Assembly: GCA_021784595.1 (NCBI GenBank)
Contig: JAJYHT010000100.1
Location: 46,358-110,357, forward strand
Direction: 5' to 3'
Length of the DNA stretch: 64,000 nt
From: Bacillota bacterium
GTDB lineage: Bacteria > Bacillota > Sulfobacillia > Sulfobacillales > Sulfobacillaceae
Part shown: positions 16,779 through 26,296 of the stretch, piece by piece
Position numbering within the stretch: the first letter of the stretch is position 1
How the letters are laid out: the number at the start of each line of letters is the position of its first letter
The notes under the pieces: generated by a model
The model's input: the letters and a program-made list of their open reading frames with translations, nothing else
The model's database searches: none
What the model was told of the DNA's origin: nothing
Made by a program: the position numbers and the translations under genes

Positions 16779-17334
16779 GATGCGATGACCTCCTTTACCC
16801 CATGTTGGAGGCACGTATTATAACAAAATTGGCCTCTGTCGCCAAGAAATTTTTGCGATGCGCTGGTCGGTGAGTTATTGGGAAATGCTCATGGTGACAA
16901 TCTCGATATTGCCGCCATTCCATATCTTGGATTTGAAACCTCGACGGAAACGAGTCCGTTCGCTAAAGATTTAGGCTTGCAAGTAGATCCTAAGAGATGG
17001 TTAATTGTTGTGTTTTCACGGAGTGACGCGCACGATGATTAGTGGGAGCGTTGCGTGGGATGTTCCCTGTAAATCGCATTAACCGGCAAAATGAGTATCG
17101 TAGGTCGCCAGGACGAAGGAAATACCCCTTTGACCAAAGCGCCAGAGGATATACTAGTTCGGGCATAAAGGACTATATGGTCGGCCAATAGTTTAAAATG
17201 AACACAATCCGGCACATCGGCAACAACTTGTTATTCACCAATGCAAAGAAGATACCCCAACTATTGTGGTACAGATGGTAAAGTCAGGTAGATCGGTAAC
17301 GCTCAAATCGACCAAGAAAGTAGTGTGCTGAGTC
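16779..17334. other. Divergent intergenic region, nothing recognised
   Basis: About 555 bases between the helicase and an MFS gene. No supported gene, repeat or hairpin was noted; it must contain promoters for both flanking genes. Confidence 0.35.
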
Positions 17335-18618
17335 ATGTCTACAACGTTGCCCGGTTCCGACAGCCTATTGAAACGGATTCGTACCGTATCCAGTATCGGA
17401 ATTTTGCTTGATGGCTACAATTTGTCTGTGATTGCGGTGGCGCTGGTCCCGTTGACCAAGCAATTTCATCTGGATGCAGCGGCAACCGGACTTCTGGCTT
17501 CGGCAATGTTGCTAGGATCCATTGTGGGTGGACTGGTTGCCGGAATTTTAGCAGATCGTTTGGGGCGCAAAACTCTTTTAATCTGGGATCTGGTTATCTT
17601 TATGGTGTTTTCCGTAATTTCCGCAGTGCTCTTCAATTACACATGGTTGGTGGTCGCTCGGTTTGTGGTGGGATTGGCAGTGGGTGCGGATTACGCCATC
17701 TCTCCGACTTACTTGGCAGAATTCGCCTCCCGGGAAACCAGGGGGTATCATTTGGGTTACGTATGGTTGGCATGGTCCGTGGGCGCGGTGATGAGCTTTG
17801 GCTTAGGGGCAGTTATTGTGGGATGGCTTCCACCAGCGTTAAGCTGGCGAATGCTATTTGCGTTAGCGTTGATTCCCGCGGCTGTGGGCTTGATGATGCG
17901 GCGGACTCTGCCGGAATCGCCGCATTGGTTGCAATATGGGCGTGGACGTGCGGGCAACAGGCAACCAACTGCCAAAGGTGCGTCGCATCTTGGACGCGCT
18001 TGGCGCCTAGCGTTGGTTCCCTGGTTTCTAATGGACTTTTCCACCTATGGTCTGGGATTGTTGCTTCCGTTGATGCTAAAATCCAATGGCCTCGCTTCGA
18101 CCACTGGCGCGATTATAGGAACTGGTTTGGCCGCCTTGTTTGGGGGAGTGGGTTCTGCGTGGGCAATGATGAAATTGGACCGAGCAGGTAGAATATTTCT
18201 TCAAGTGCGTGGATTTTTGTTATCCGGAATGGGCTTATGGGTTTTAGCGGTCATGCTATGGATAAATTTCCGTGTATTTGCTGTTCTCTTGGGTGGGTTG
18301 ATGGTGGTTAATTTACTGAATGGCACTGGACCAGGTACTACATGCGGCATTATTCCAGCGGAAATATTTCCCACTCCGATTCGGGCCACTGCGCTCGGCG
18401 TGTCTACCGCTTTTAGTCGTATCGGAGCCATCGCGGGGGTCTTTTTGTTAGGCTTTATCGAAGTGCGTTATGGTCTGGGTGCGGTGTTGGCAGTGGCTGG
18501 TGCGGCTTCCCTAGTGGGCTCTTTAGTGAGTTGGCTGTGGCGTATCGAATCCAATCAGAGCTCTTTGCCCGATGTATTGGGTCAAGCAGCATTGGCATCA
18601 CAGGCGAGCGAGCCGTAA
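17335..18618 (+). CDS. MFS transporter, metabolite:H+ symporter type
   Basis: A 427-residue, 12-helix transporter. MFS signatures are clear: GILLDGYNLSVIAVALVPL in helix 1 with the D-G-Y/F-D-type motif of the SP/AAHS families, GILADRLGRKTLL in loop 2-3, ARFVVGLAVGADYAISPTYL in helices 4-5 and RRTLPESPHWL before the central loop. TTCGIIPAEIFPTPIRATAL is the PAEIFPT-R motif in the second half. These features point to uptake of an organic acid, aromatic acid, sugar or phosphate. A terminator-like hairpin lies 230 bases downstream. Confidence 0.82.
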   Translation: MSTTLPGSDSLLKRIRTVSSIGILLDGYNLSVIAVALVPLTKQFHLDAAATGLLASAMLLGSIVGGLVAGILADRLGRKTLLIWDLVIFMVFSVISAVLFNYTWLVVARFVVGLAVGADYAISPTYLAEFASRETRGYHLGYVWLAWSVGAVMSFGLGAVIVGWLPPALSWRMLFALALIPAAVGLMMRRTLPESPHWLQYGRGRAGNRQPTAKGASHLGRAWRLALVPWFLMDFSTYGLGLLLPLMLKSNGLASTTGAIIGTGLAALFGGVGSAWAMMKLDRAGRIFLQVRGFLLSGMGLWVLAVMLWINFRVFAVLLGGLMVVNLLNGTGPGTTCGIIPAEIFPTPIRATALGVSTAFSRIGAIAGVFLLGFIEVRYGLGAVLAVAGAASLVGSLVSWLWRIESNQSSLPDVLGQAALASQASEP

Positions 18619-19226
18619 GAGTGTGGTCCAAGCTTAAAAAGAATGGGCGTCTGTTTTACGTCATCGGGGCGAACACTTGGCAACATTTCCGATGCAAATA
18701 TGGCCCTTTCCAACTATGGCAGCCCCTACGCCCGACGAGCCTGGAGCTTTTGATATGGCCCAGCTATTGTCTGATGCACACTACCTAGTCGACCTGCAAA
18801 GCCATGTTTTTGCGCTAGTGTCAAAGTATAGATAGAACATGGTACAAGGGCCCGCCGGGTGCACTCCCGTGCGGGTTGCTTTTTCGGTTACGGTGATATG
18901 GGTTGCCTAATGCCCATTACACAATCAAACGGATAAGAACCCGGACGCCGCATTTATTTTGGAATCCTATCCAGTCGCCAGCACCGCCAATTTGCTTCAG
19001 GTGACCGGTGGCATTTAGTTATTCGGTGCCTGTTGGCGGACGTGTGGGTCACGACGATCGGCAGTCATCTGTCTGTCGTAGATTGCACAACCGGAGCCGC
19101 CACGGGTTTTCTGATGATTAATTCCTCGGGTCCGGCTGCTATCAGCACGGTCTTTTGCTGCTTCGTGATCAATATCACCGTTTGAGTCGAGGCAATACGC
19201 TAATCTTGCTATGCGAGTTGGGACAC
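18619..19226. other. Intergenic region with terminator and decayed-looking sequence
   Basis: Contains the terminator at 18851-18885. The segment 18950-19220 has short coding-like frames but no start, SD or recognisable family; it may be a decayed gene ahead of the DUF2249 gene. Confidence 0.35.
18851..18885 (+). terminator. Rho-independent terminator
   Basis: CCCGC and CGGG on the left pair with CCCG and GCGGG on the right, with one bulged base and a TGCACT loop. TTGCTTTTT follows. It is the likely end of the upstream MFS transcript. Confidence 0.65.
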
Positions 19227-19240
19227 TTGATTTAGATCAG
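19227..19240. promoter_or_regulatory. CRP/FNR-type binding site upstream of the DUF2249 gene
   Basis: TTGAT-TTAG-ATCAG closely fits the FNR/DNR consensus TTGAT-N4-ATCAA. It lies 22 bases before the ATG at 19263. Related dyads occur at 23656 and 27136, upstream of genes of the same presumed module. Confidence 0.6.
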
Positions 19241-19262
19241 TGCCGGGAACGGAGGTTGTGCG

Positions 19263-19769
19263 ATGGAACCCGTGGTAGTGGAAGTGAAGGGCATCATTAA
19301 GGCGGGCTTTTCACTGTTTGGCCACATGATGAAAACGGTGGATAATTTGTCTCCTGGTCAAGGGTTGGTGGTGAAGTCCACATTTAACCCCAGACCGTTG
19401 ATTTCGCAAATGAAGCGGCGTGGGTATACAGTTGGGCAAGCTCGTACCGGCAACATGATAGTTACCACTTTCATGCCAGGGATGGTCAAAGGTCAATTAA
19501 CAGAGGCCTATCCAAAACCTTGGGTATCCTTCGATGGCCCTCAACACTTTCTCGATAACCGTGGCCTTACGCCGCCCGAACCGATGCAGCGTACCATGGG
19601 GCTGCTGTCCGAGGTAAAGGTTGGAGACGTTGTGGTCATTCATAATGACCGTGTTCCCATATTTCTTTTAGGGCAACTTGACGACGACGGAATTCCGTAT
19701 GAGACAGTGGCCCAATCGGATGATTCGGCTATTGTGCGGATTCTTAAGACGCATGAAATCGCTCAATGA
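19263..19769 (+). CDS. Tandem DUF2249 protein
   Basis: A 168-residue soluble protein with two TusA-like folds. The first (residues about 5-75) includes FSLFGHMMKTVDNLSPGQGL and PRPLISQMKRRGYTV. The second (about 90-165) has the classic LDNRGLTPPEPMQRTMGLL and ends PIFLLGQLDDDGIPYETV. DUF2249 proteins co-occur with nitrate/nitrite respiration and NO-stress genes in many bacteria; the biochemical role is unknown. An FNR-type dyad lies just upstream and a membrane-protein gene starts 85 bp downstream, so it probably leads an operon responsive to oxygen limitation or nitrogen oxides. Confidence 0.8.
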   Translation: MEPVVVEVKGIIKAGFSLFGHMMKTVDNLSPGQGLVVKSTFNPRPLISQMKRRGYTVGQARTGNMIVTTFMPGMVKGQLTEAYPKPWVSFDGPQHFLDNRGLTPPEPMQRTMGLLSEVKVGDVVVIHNDRVPIFLLGQLDDDGIPYETVAQSDDSAIVRILKTHEIAQ

Positions 19770-19854
19770 AGTTCAGTTTATCTGCCCTCTTTGCAAGTGG
19801 GCCAGTTTTGGGAAATGGCCTAGGGGCAACTTAAGCATGTCGAGGTGAGGCAAG

Positions 19855-21147
19855 GTGACAGTGGAAGAAATCAAACAGCAAGGGCGCCAATATAAACCAA
19901 CCATAAACATTGGGCAAGCGCCGCATATGGTTGTCCCTATGCTTTACATCGGATCCGCTTATTTATTCTTGTTGCTGGCCGCTATCGTGCTGTTCACCCA
20001 TGCAGCAGATGTGGCGTTGTCTGACTTTTCTCTGCCGATTGTTATCACTATGGTACACCTCTTTACTTTGGGGTTTCTTTCCATGACAGCCATGGGGGTC
20101 TTGTCTCAATGGGTGCCGGTAGTGTTCGATGTCGATCCGGTTGGACGCCGACGAGGTGTCGTCCAATATATGCTGTACACTCTCGGGTTTATGCTTTTTG
20201 CCTGGGGTTTTTCGCATGAACTGTGGGTTCTGGTGGCAATCGGTGGCGCCTTCTTGGCGCTGGCCATAGTGTTATGGAGCAATAACGTGCTAGGCCAGTT
20301 AAAGCGATCCAAAAAATCTCGCGATGCGATGTTTTATGGCATAGTGGGAGCAGTATTAGGCTTTAATATCACCTGGTTGTTAGGTTTATCGATGGCATTT
20401 TCCTTTGTTGGATGGTGGCCATTTCTTGACATTTTACGAATTCATGTGGCCACAGCGCTCACCGGCTGGATCGGCCTTTTGCTACTAAGTGTGCAACTCA
20501 AACTCAATCCCATGTTTTCTATGTCAAAACTGGACCGAGTCAGACCAGCCATACCGATGATATTGACAGTGCTCGGTCTCCTGGCAGCATGGAGTTCAGC
20601 GGTAGAGCCTTTGTTGTTTCGTTTGTCTGGAGTCCTATGGGCGGCCGCGGTGGCGGTCTCTATCGTTCAATCAGGGCTGGTGATTGGCCGGGGCAAAAGC
20701 CCACGATTAGATTCCGTCTTCTTAGGCGTGATGGCCTCATGGCTACTCTTGTTAGGAGCAGCCTTTTTCGCGGTAGTACCCAGTCCATTGGCCGTAGTGT
20801 TGGCCCTTTGGGGCACCATGGGACTTATTATGAGTTACCAAGCTCGCATTATCCCGTTTATGCTTGCGTTGGCCGTCGCCAAACGCTTGCCAGGTCCGCC
20901 AGCCAAGGCTTTTTTCATAGCCCAGACCATGCATTCACGAATTCAGCCAGTGCTCATTGCGGGACTGATGCTGCTAGGCGGTGCTGTGAGTGTGTGGGGT
21001 ATATCGAGAAGAAGCTCGCTGGCCATTGAGGGAGCGGCTTTCATAGTCCTCTTGGTTGTGTTGTCTCAATTTGTTAACTTGGGGATTTCGGTGAACCGGG
21101 GCCGGCGACAAAAGCACCCGGTGACAGGAATATTGCCCAAGAATTAA
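19855..21147 (+). CDS. Heme-copper-oxidase-like/NnrS-like membrane protein 1
   Basis: A 430-residue protein with about 12 membrane helices; GTG 19855 follows GAGGTGAGG. Three segments are shared with the proteins at 21218 and 23720: VHLFTLGFLSMTAMGVLSQW in helix 2, RIHVATALTGWIGLLLLSVQ in the middle and RIIPFMLALA near the end. The histidines at the head of the first two segments could be heme or metal ligands. The pattern recalls short subunit-I-like proteins and NnrS; there is no copper-site His cluster of a true terminal oxidase. A role in NO or redox stress is inferred from the DUF2249 and FNR-site context. Confidence 0.65.
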   Translation: MTVEEIKQQGRQYKPTINIGQAPHMVVPMLYIGSAYLFLLLAAIVLFTHAADVALSDFSLPIVITMVHLFTLGFLSMTAMGVLSQWVPVVFDVDPVGRRRGVVQYMLYTLGFMLFAWGFSHELWVLVAIGGAFLALAIVLWSNNVLGQLKRSKKSRDAMFYGIVGAVLGFNITWLLGLSMAFSFVGWWPFLDILRIHVATALTGWIGLLLLSVQLKLNPMFSMSKLDRVRPAIPMILTVLGLLAAWSSAVEPLLFRLSGVLWAAAVAVSIVQSGLVIGRGKSPRLDSVFLGVMASWLLLLGAAFFAVVPSPLAVVLALWGTMGLIMSYQARIIPFMLALAVAKRLPGPPAKAFFIAQTMHSRIQPVLIAGLMLLGGAVSVWGISRRSSLAIEGAAFIVLLVVLSQFVNLGISVNRGRRQKHPVTGILPKN

Positions 21148-21217
21148 CTTCTCGACTACCAAACGGAAACGATTTGCTAACCGAAACGGTCAACGACAGA
21201 GAAGAGGTGTGACGGAT

Positions 21218-22510
21218 ATGGCAGGCATACGGCCCCCACTGGCGATCGGAAGACTCCACACTGAACATACGCCTGCTTTGGCTGTTCCACTTTTATTTAT
21301 GGCTACAGGCATTCTAGCCATTATTTCGGGGTTCGTTCGGCTGTTAACTCCTTTTCAGCTGTTACTATACGGCAATGTGTCCTCGTTCCACACTATAGCC
21401 ACGGTGCACTTGTTTACGCTGGCCGGGTTTACTATGGCTATGATGGGAGCACTTTATCAACTGGTTCCTGTTTTGCACAACGAAAAGCCAGTGTCTTATC
21501 GGATGGCCCTTATGCAATGGATGGTTTACTCGATGGCAGTGGTGCTCTTTGTGGGCGCGATGAATGCGATGTGGCGCCTGGGCATTATCCTGGGCGGCAT
21601 TCTATTGGCTTGGGGAATAGGGTGGCATCTAATCAATCTATATCTGACGTTACAGAGGCGGCAATGGAACATTCCAATGATCTTCATTGCCACGGCACTC
21701 TGGTATTTAGCGATTACCGTAATCATGGGCCTGGTGCTGGCCATCCACCTGTCTACTGGAGCGTTCAGTATGTGGCATGGTTTAGTGATACATTTGTGCC
21801 TTGGGTTAGGTGGATGGTTCGGGTTTTTGGTAATGGGAGTTAGCTATCGGCTCTGGGCCATGTTTGCCGCTTCTCGGCAAACGCCAAAGTTTTGGTTGGC
21901 GACCTGGCTTTTGCAGCAGTCGGCGGTAATTTTAGGGGTTCTCAGTGTGCTCACGGAGCAAACGTGGCTGTTTGATTGGGGCTGGACGATGGCTGTAGTG
22001 GGGGGAATCATGTATTTGGCCGACTTAATACGGCTTAAGGCATTTTCACGCCGTACACTTTACGACCCGGCATTGGCCACCGTGGCATTGGGCGCTGGGT
22101 CTCTGCTTATATGGTGGATTCTCGGCACAATGGCGTTGCTAGGCTATCCGACACTTTGGGTGGCAGCGCTGTGGGTTTACATGATAGGCTGGGTAGGTTT
22201 CACTCTGCTAGGATTTTCTCAAAAAATTGTGCCGTTTTTGATATGGCTACATCGCTACGCGCATGTGCATGGTCAGGGTAAAGTGCCTCGATTGACAGAT
22301 ATATGGCGCACCTCGTGGTCTACTATCACTTTAATGCTCGGAGTGGCTGGACTAGTCTTGTCCTCGGAGGGACTCGTATGGGGCATGCGCGAATTTTGGG
22401 CTGGGGGCCTATTCATGTTAATCGGCACTTTTGGATCCTTAGGACTGTTTGGCGGCAGAGCAGTTTTCGGTACCGCAAGGACGCTGTCCAATAATCGAGA
22501 AAGCCGATAG
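21218..22510 (+). CDS. Heme-copper-oxidase-like/NnrS-like membrane protein 2
   Basis: A 430-residue paralog of the preceding gene, 70 bp downstream. ATG 21218 is preferred over GTG 21209, which lies within the GAGGTG SD. About 12 helices. Matching segments are VHLFTLAGFTMAMMGALYQL, VIHLCLGLGGWFGFLVMGVS and KIVPFLIWLHRYAH; the last adds a third histidine absent in copy 1. The pair is clearly an old duplication, as only the motif regions align by eye. It shares an operon and presumably regulation with the DUF2249 gene. Confidence 0.65.
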   Translation: MAGIRPPLAIGRLHTEHTPALAVPLLFMATGILAIISGFVRLLTPFQLLLYGNVSSFHTIATVHLFTLAGFTMAMMGALYQLVPVLHNEKPVSYRMALMQWMVYSMAVVLFVGAMNAMWRLGIILGGILLAWGIGWHLINLYLTLQRRQWNIPMIFIATALWYLAITVIMGLVLAIHLSTGAFSMWHGLVIHLCLGLGGWFGFLVMGVSYRLWAMFAASRQTPKFWLATWLLQQSAVILGVLSVLTEQTWLFDWGWTMAVVGGIMYLADLIRLKAFSRRTLYDPALATVALGAGSLLIWWILGTMALLGYPTLWVAALWVYMIGWVGFTLLGFSQKIVPFLIWLHRYAHVHGQGKVPRLTDIWRTSWSTITLMLGVAGLVLSSEGLVWGMREFWAGGLFMLIGTFGSLGLFGGRAVFGTARTLSNNRESR

Positions 22511-22559
22511 AGAACAAATTTGTTACGATGTACTATTGACTAAGAGTTCATTGCGATTG

Positions 22560-23045
22560 CTAGTCGGAAGGCGTCTTCAATGATGGCGGGGTATTCATCG
22601 TTTTCCAGGCAAAGTAGTGCTCGACGGTCCGTCGCTCTTCTGAGGTCATGCAGAGAACTTCAAGGTCTGTGGAAGAGGCCCAAAGATAGGCCACATGTTC
22701 TGGATGGATAAGGTCTGTTCGAGGCAGCACTTCAACCTCAAAGTTCCATTGGCGGGTTTGTCCGAACTCTCCAGGATAGTCAAAGGTATCGATAAACTGA
22801 ACGATGCGATGCAACGCAAGGCCGGTTTCCTCCTCCAGTTCACGGGTCAGAGCCATCGGTATGGATTCACCGGCATCCACATGACCTCCGGGGATTTCCC
22901 ACACGTCCGGCATGAAATCGTCGGGACGTCGCTTTAATAAAAGTATATGCGACTCTCGGAACACGAGCAGGCCGACGACGGTGGCTGATATCCCAGCGCG
23001 GTCGGCGTCTTGCCGCAATTGGTGGTATAGATCGTTGTGCACCAT
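22560..23045 (-). CDS. NUDIX hydrolase
   Basis: A 161-residue protein; ATG 23045 follows AAGGAAG. The NUDIX box is complete: GHVDAGESIPMALTRELEEETGL fits Gx5Ex7REUxEExGU, binding Mg2+ for hydrolysis of a nucleoside diphosphate linked to another moiety. The upstream strands (GLLVFRESHILLLKRRPDDF) are typical of MutT-like housekeeping enzymes. The substrate cannot be told from the sequence. It lies on the opposite strand inside the putative NOx module, possibly an insertion between operons. Confidence 0.88.
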   Translation of the reverse strand: MVHNDLYHQLRQDADRAGISATVVGLLVFRESHILLLKRRPDDFMPDVWEIPGGHVDAGESIPMALTRELEEETGLALHRIVQFIDTFDYPGEFGQTRQWNFEVEVLPRTDLIHPEHVAYLWASSTDLEVLCMTSEERRTVEHYFAWKTMNTPPSLKTPSD

Positions 23046-23182
23046 CGAGAAACAGCTTCCTTTGCAACGATATTTGGCATTACAGCGATATGACGCTAAA
23101 CACTGTGCTTAACATTTCTCTCCAGCGAGATTGCTTGAAAAGCTAGCCTAGCACGCACTCAACGCAAAAGGCGACCCCTTTA

Positions 23183-23542
23183 TCATAATGATTGTAGGAG
23201 AAAATCCCGCAGAAGCGGAACTTGACTGCCATCGACATCCCGGCTGAAGGTTAGCAATATGATGGGGGTTTGTTCAGCTATGGTCCGAAGATGATTGAGC
23301 TCCTCCTGGATTGCAGGTTGTTGCAACTCCAACAGATATTGTTGCCGAAACGCATCGCGTTGCACGCGATGACTATGGTACCACGTTCGTAATGCACTAC
23401 TGGGCGCTACCGATGGCATCCATTCATCCCAAAGGGCTTGCTCTTTTTTAATGCCACGCGGCCATAGGCGATCCACTAAAACTCGATAGGCGCCCGACTC
23501 GCGGGCTGGCTCCCCAATGCGTCCTATGCTTATCGGGTGCAT
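23183..23542 (-). CDS. DUF488 family protein (YeaO-like)
   Basis: A 119-residue protein. ATG 23542 is chosen because AGAAGGTG lies 9-10 bases upstream. It shows the family signature YRVLVDRLWPRGIKKEQALWDEW followed by RTWYHSHR, and ends PIILLTFSRDVDGSQVPLL in place of the common TLLYAAKD. DUF488/YeaO proteins are widespread with no established activity. It is 137 bp from the NUDIX gene on the same strand and may share its transcript. Confidence 0.8.
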   Translation of the reverse strand: MHPISIGRIGEPARESGAYRVLVDRLWPRGIKKEQALWDEWMPSVAPSSALRTWYHSHRVQRDAFRQQYLLELQQPAIQEELNHLRTIAEQTPIILLTFSRDVDGSQVPLLRDFLLQSL

Positions 23543-23655
23543 AACGTGTTGGCACCTTCTTTCAGCCATGATGGATGAGTCCCTTCGCCATGATCATAAC
23601 ATAGGGCAGGTAATTCTCACGAGGTCGGGCTGAACGTCATAGATGAGGACACAGG

Positions 23656-23669
23656 GTGATCGAGATCAC
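23656..23669. promoter_or_regulatory. CRP/FNR-type dyad upstream of the third paralog
   Basis: GTGAT-CGAG-ATCAC is a perfect 5-bp inverted repeat with a 4-base spacer, 50 bases before ATG 23720. It shares the core TGAT-N-NAG-ATC with the sites at 19227 and 27136. Confidence 0.6.
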
Positions 23670-23719
23670 GATGTATGAAGGAAGGTTCGATCATACTAAG
23701 ACCACGAGGGGGCAGACGT

Positions 23720-25054
23720 ATGCATGGAGTGCGGGTATCCCGATGGAGTCTGGCATATTTTTATGTGGCGATTGGATCGTTGGCGACCGCGGAGCTCATT
23801 CTCATGCTGGGGATTGCCAATCCTCTACAAGCGTTGTCGTCGGCGTGGACGTTGGTGGCGGTGCATTTAACCACCATCGGATGGGCTACCATGCTAATGC
23901 TGGGTGCGTTGCAACAATTTGTGCCCGTACTGACTGCTAAAGAGTTGACGAGTCACGCCATGTCTGGGATCACCTGGGCAAGCTTGACTGCAGGTTTGGT
24001 TCTATTGTTGCTGGGGTTCCTAACTTTACCGGGGGGCCTCATCTTTGGCGACGCTTGGTTATTGCCCACGGGCGGCACGTTGATTGTTCTAGGCATTGTG
24101 GTTGCGTTATGGAATTTGGGTGCCACACTGACCCACGCTTGGCCCTGGAATTTGCCGGTGTGGTTCATTGCCTCAGGACTGTTGTTTCTCTTGCTCACGG
24201 TGTCATTGGGCCTAATATTTGCCATTGGTTTAAGCTATCCGACATTCCTGACGCCGGGTTTAGCCATGGCAATCTTTGGCCGAGGCCTAGTGGCCCATAT
24301 CATGGGAGGGATTGTGGGTTGGCTAACTCTGAGCGCCATGGGCGTCTCGTATAAGTTGTTCTCCATGTTCACCCTGGCGCCGGAACACCGGGGATGGTGG
24401 GGATGGACGGCATACAGCGCAACGGGCGGGGGTGTCGCTTTGATTTGGGTCTCCCAGTGGGTAGCATCATCATCCCTTAGCAGTACTGTGGGCTGGGTTA
24501 TGGGGGGAGTGGGCTTGTCTATCTTCCTGGTAGATATGGTGCGACTGTATCACAGCAGAAAACGTCGAATCTTGGAACTAAACGCGGACATGGGGCGTTG
24601 GGCGCTTGCGGCATTGACCATTGCTGTGTTGCTGGAGGCATGGGTGCGAATAACCGGTCAGTGGACCGAGTGGACGTTACCCTTGGTTTTTTTCTGGCTT
24701 TTTGGCTGGGTAGGGGGGCTAGGACTCACCCAACTCTATAAAATTGTGCCTTTTTTAGCGTGGTTGGATTCTTTTGGTACCAAGATGGGGAAACAACGAA
24801 CGCCACGAGTACAAGATTTAGTGCGCGAATCGCGGGATAAACCTGCGTTTATCGCATATTTCGTGGCAATTTTTCTTGCGTTGCTCGGGTTGGCGTGGCA
24901 ATCGGAGTGGTTTTTCCAAGGTGCGATGGGGCTTGCCCTGGTGTCAACCTTAGATATCAGCCGTGCGTTATGGCGCGTCCGCCATCGAAGAGTTTTGACC
25001 GGGCCACCCACTCACACCGCAATGCTGATTACCGAAAGGAGTAAAACACCATGA
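23720..25054 (+). CDS. Heme-copper-oxidase-like/NnrS-like membrane protein 3
   Basis: A 444-residue third paralog. ATG 23720 is chosen because GAGGGGG precedes it; the earlier ATG at 23675 has no comparable spacing. About 12 helices with the shared segments VHLTTIGWATMLMLGALQQF, VAHIMGGIVGWLTLSAMGVS and KIVPFLAWLDSFG. The two conserved histidines agree with copies 1 and 2. Its stop overlaps the start of the MIP18-family gene (ATGA), so the two are translationally coupled. It has its own FNR-type dyad and is thus a separate operon of the same regulon. Confidence 0.65.
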   Translation: MHGVRVSRWSLAYFYVAIGSLATAELILMLGIANPLQALSSAWTLVAVHLTTIGWATMLMLGALQQFVPVLTAKELTSHAMSGITWASLTAGLVLLLLGFLTLPGGLIFGDAWLLPTGGTLIVLGIVVALWNLGATLTHAWPWNLPVWFIASGLLFLLLTVSLGLIFAIGLSYPTFLTPGLAMAIFGRGLVAHIMGGIVGWLTLSAMGVSYKLFSMFTLAPEHRGWWGWTAYSATGGGVALIWVSQWVASSSLSSTVGWVMGGVGLSIFLVDMVRLYHSRKRRILELNADMGRWALAALTIAVLLEAWVRITGQWTEWTLPLVFFWLFGWVGGLGLTQLYKIVPFLAWLDSFGTKMGKQRTPRVQDLVRESRDKPAFIAYFVAIFLALLGLAWQSEWFFQGAMGLALVSTLDISRALWRVRHRRVLTGPPTHTAMLITERSKTP

Positions 25055-25356
25055 ACCAGCTGACTGAATTAGAAGTTTTACAATCCCTCAGGGATGTGAT
25101 TGATCCCGAATTAGGGTATAACATTGTGGACTTGGGACTGATTTACGGGGTGACCATTAAGGACCGCCAAGTTTTGGTGGTGATGACGATGACAACGCCG
25201 GGATGTCCTGCCGCGAATTATATTGAACAGGGCGCTCGCGAAAGACTCTTGAGAATTGATGGGATCAAAGATGTTCAGGTGGACGTGGTTTGGTCTCCGG
25301 TCTGGGATCCCTCCATGATGTCGGCAGACGCCAAGGTGTATTTTGGATTTGCCTAG
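25051..25356 (+). CDS. MIP18 family Fe-S cluster assembly factor
   Basis: A 101-residue protein of the MIP18/PaaD/SufT (formerly DUF59) family. Visible are LRDVIDPELGYNIVDLGLIY, the MTMTTPGCPAANYI loop with the conserved reactive cysteine, and VQVDVVWSPVWDPSMMS. Family members help load Fe-S clusters into target enzymes. It overlaps the third membrane paralog by 4 bases, suggesting that this module needs Fe-S protein maturation; close homologs accompany nitrate-respiration genes elsewhere. Confidence 0.85.
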   Translation: MNQLTELEVLQSLRDVIDPELGYNIVDLGLIYGVTIKDRQVLVVMTMTTPGCPAANYIEQGARERLLRIDGIKDVQVDVVWSPVWDPSMMSADAKVYFGFA

Positions 25357-25414
25357 ATGAAGAGACCCAGCAATCAGTATTCCCGGCAGGGAGCTGGCTC
25401 TGTTACCCGGTGGG

Positions 25415-26296
25415 TCACTCCGTAACTAGAACTCGATGCCAATATGCAATCCATTTTGGAAAGTCGGCCGTCAGCATCGCAATGCCTCGACCAGCTGCCG
25501 AGGACAGTTTTTCCCGGTGGCCCATCGACAAGAATTCGACTGCAGACCAAATCTTCGCCAAGCCAATGGTACGCGCTAGCTGCGATGCAGTTTGAGCATC
25601 CGGGGTTCGTTCTAGATAGGCTTGGGCTATCCGTTGCGTTTCTGGCAGGTGAGGGAGTCCCGGAATCGTAATGGCAAGATCGATAGCTGGATGCCCATAA
25701 CCGTAACGCGACCAATCGAACAATACCGGCTGACCACTGGGTCGGATTCCCCAATTGGTCGGATTGGGGTCCCCATGGATCAAGGCCATGGGCTGAAAAA
25801 GCACCTGATGAGCCATAGCCTGGCAAGCAGTGATTCGCTCACGCAGGGAAGGCACGACGGTTTTGGGAAAATACTGCAAGGCATCGGCTGTCAGTGTGTC
25901 AGGCCAATGAAACGCGTACAGATCATGAGGATCAATGAACCGCGACTCACCGGCTATATGATGGAGATGGGCCAGAATGGTCAGCACGTCAGGACGTTCT
26001 GACCAGCGAAATTTTTCCAATAAAGGAGGTACGAATTCGAGCACGACCCACGCATCATCTGGGAAGTACCCGCTAGCCAGCAAACGTGGTGCGTCCACGC
26101 CATAGCGGACCACCTGACTCCTGTACCGTTGATAAAAGTGCTGCTCGGCCAGGGTTAAGTTATGTTTCGCCACGACCGTTGCCAGCGGTCCTGCAATTTC
26201 GGTGATGCCCGGGCCCCCGACCCCTTGCACGCGTTTTTCTCTATATGGGCGACCTACAAATGGCACTAGAACTTGCTCGAGGTCTGGATACACCAA
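25415..26296 (-). CDS. Aminoglycoside phosphotransferase-family kinase
   Basis: A 293-residue kinase-like protein starting at TTG 26296 (AGGAG 8 bases upstream; GTG 26293 is an alternative). The catalytic loop LIHGDPNPTNWGI contains the Brenner-type HGDxxxxN motif and VLFDWSRYGYGHPAIDLA the metal-binding DxD-like segment. The N-lobe is less conserved, with WVVLEFVPP as the hinge. The family phosphorylates aminoglycosides, choline, homoserine and many other small molecules, so antibiotic resistance should not be assumed. It converges on the MIP18 gene. Confidence 0.8.
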   Translation of the reverse strand: MVYPDLEQVLVPFVGRPYREKRVQGVGGPGITEIAGPLATVVAKHNLTLAEQHFYQRYRSQVVRYGVDAPRLLASGYFPDDAWVVLEFVPPLLEKFRWSERPDVLTILAHLHHIAGESRFIDPHDLYAFHWPDTLTADALQYFPKTVVPSLRERITACQAMAHQVLFQPMALIHGDPNPTNWGIRPSGQPVLFDWSRYGYGHPAIDLAITIPGLPHLPETQRIAQAYLERTPDAQTASQLARTIGLAKIWSAVEFLSMGHREKLSSAAGRGIAMLTADFPKWIAYWHRVLVTE

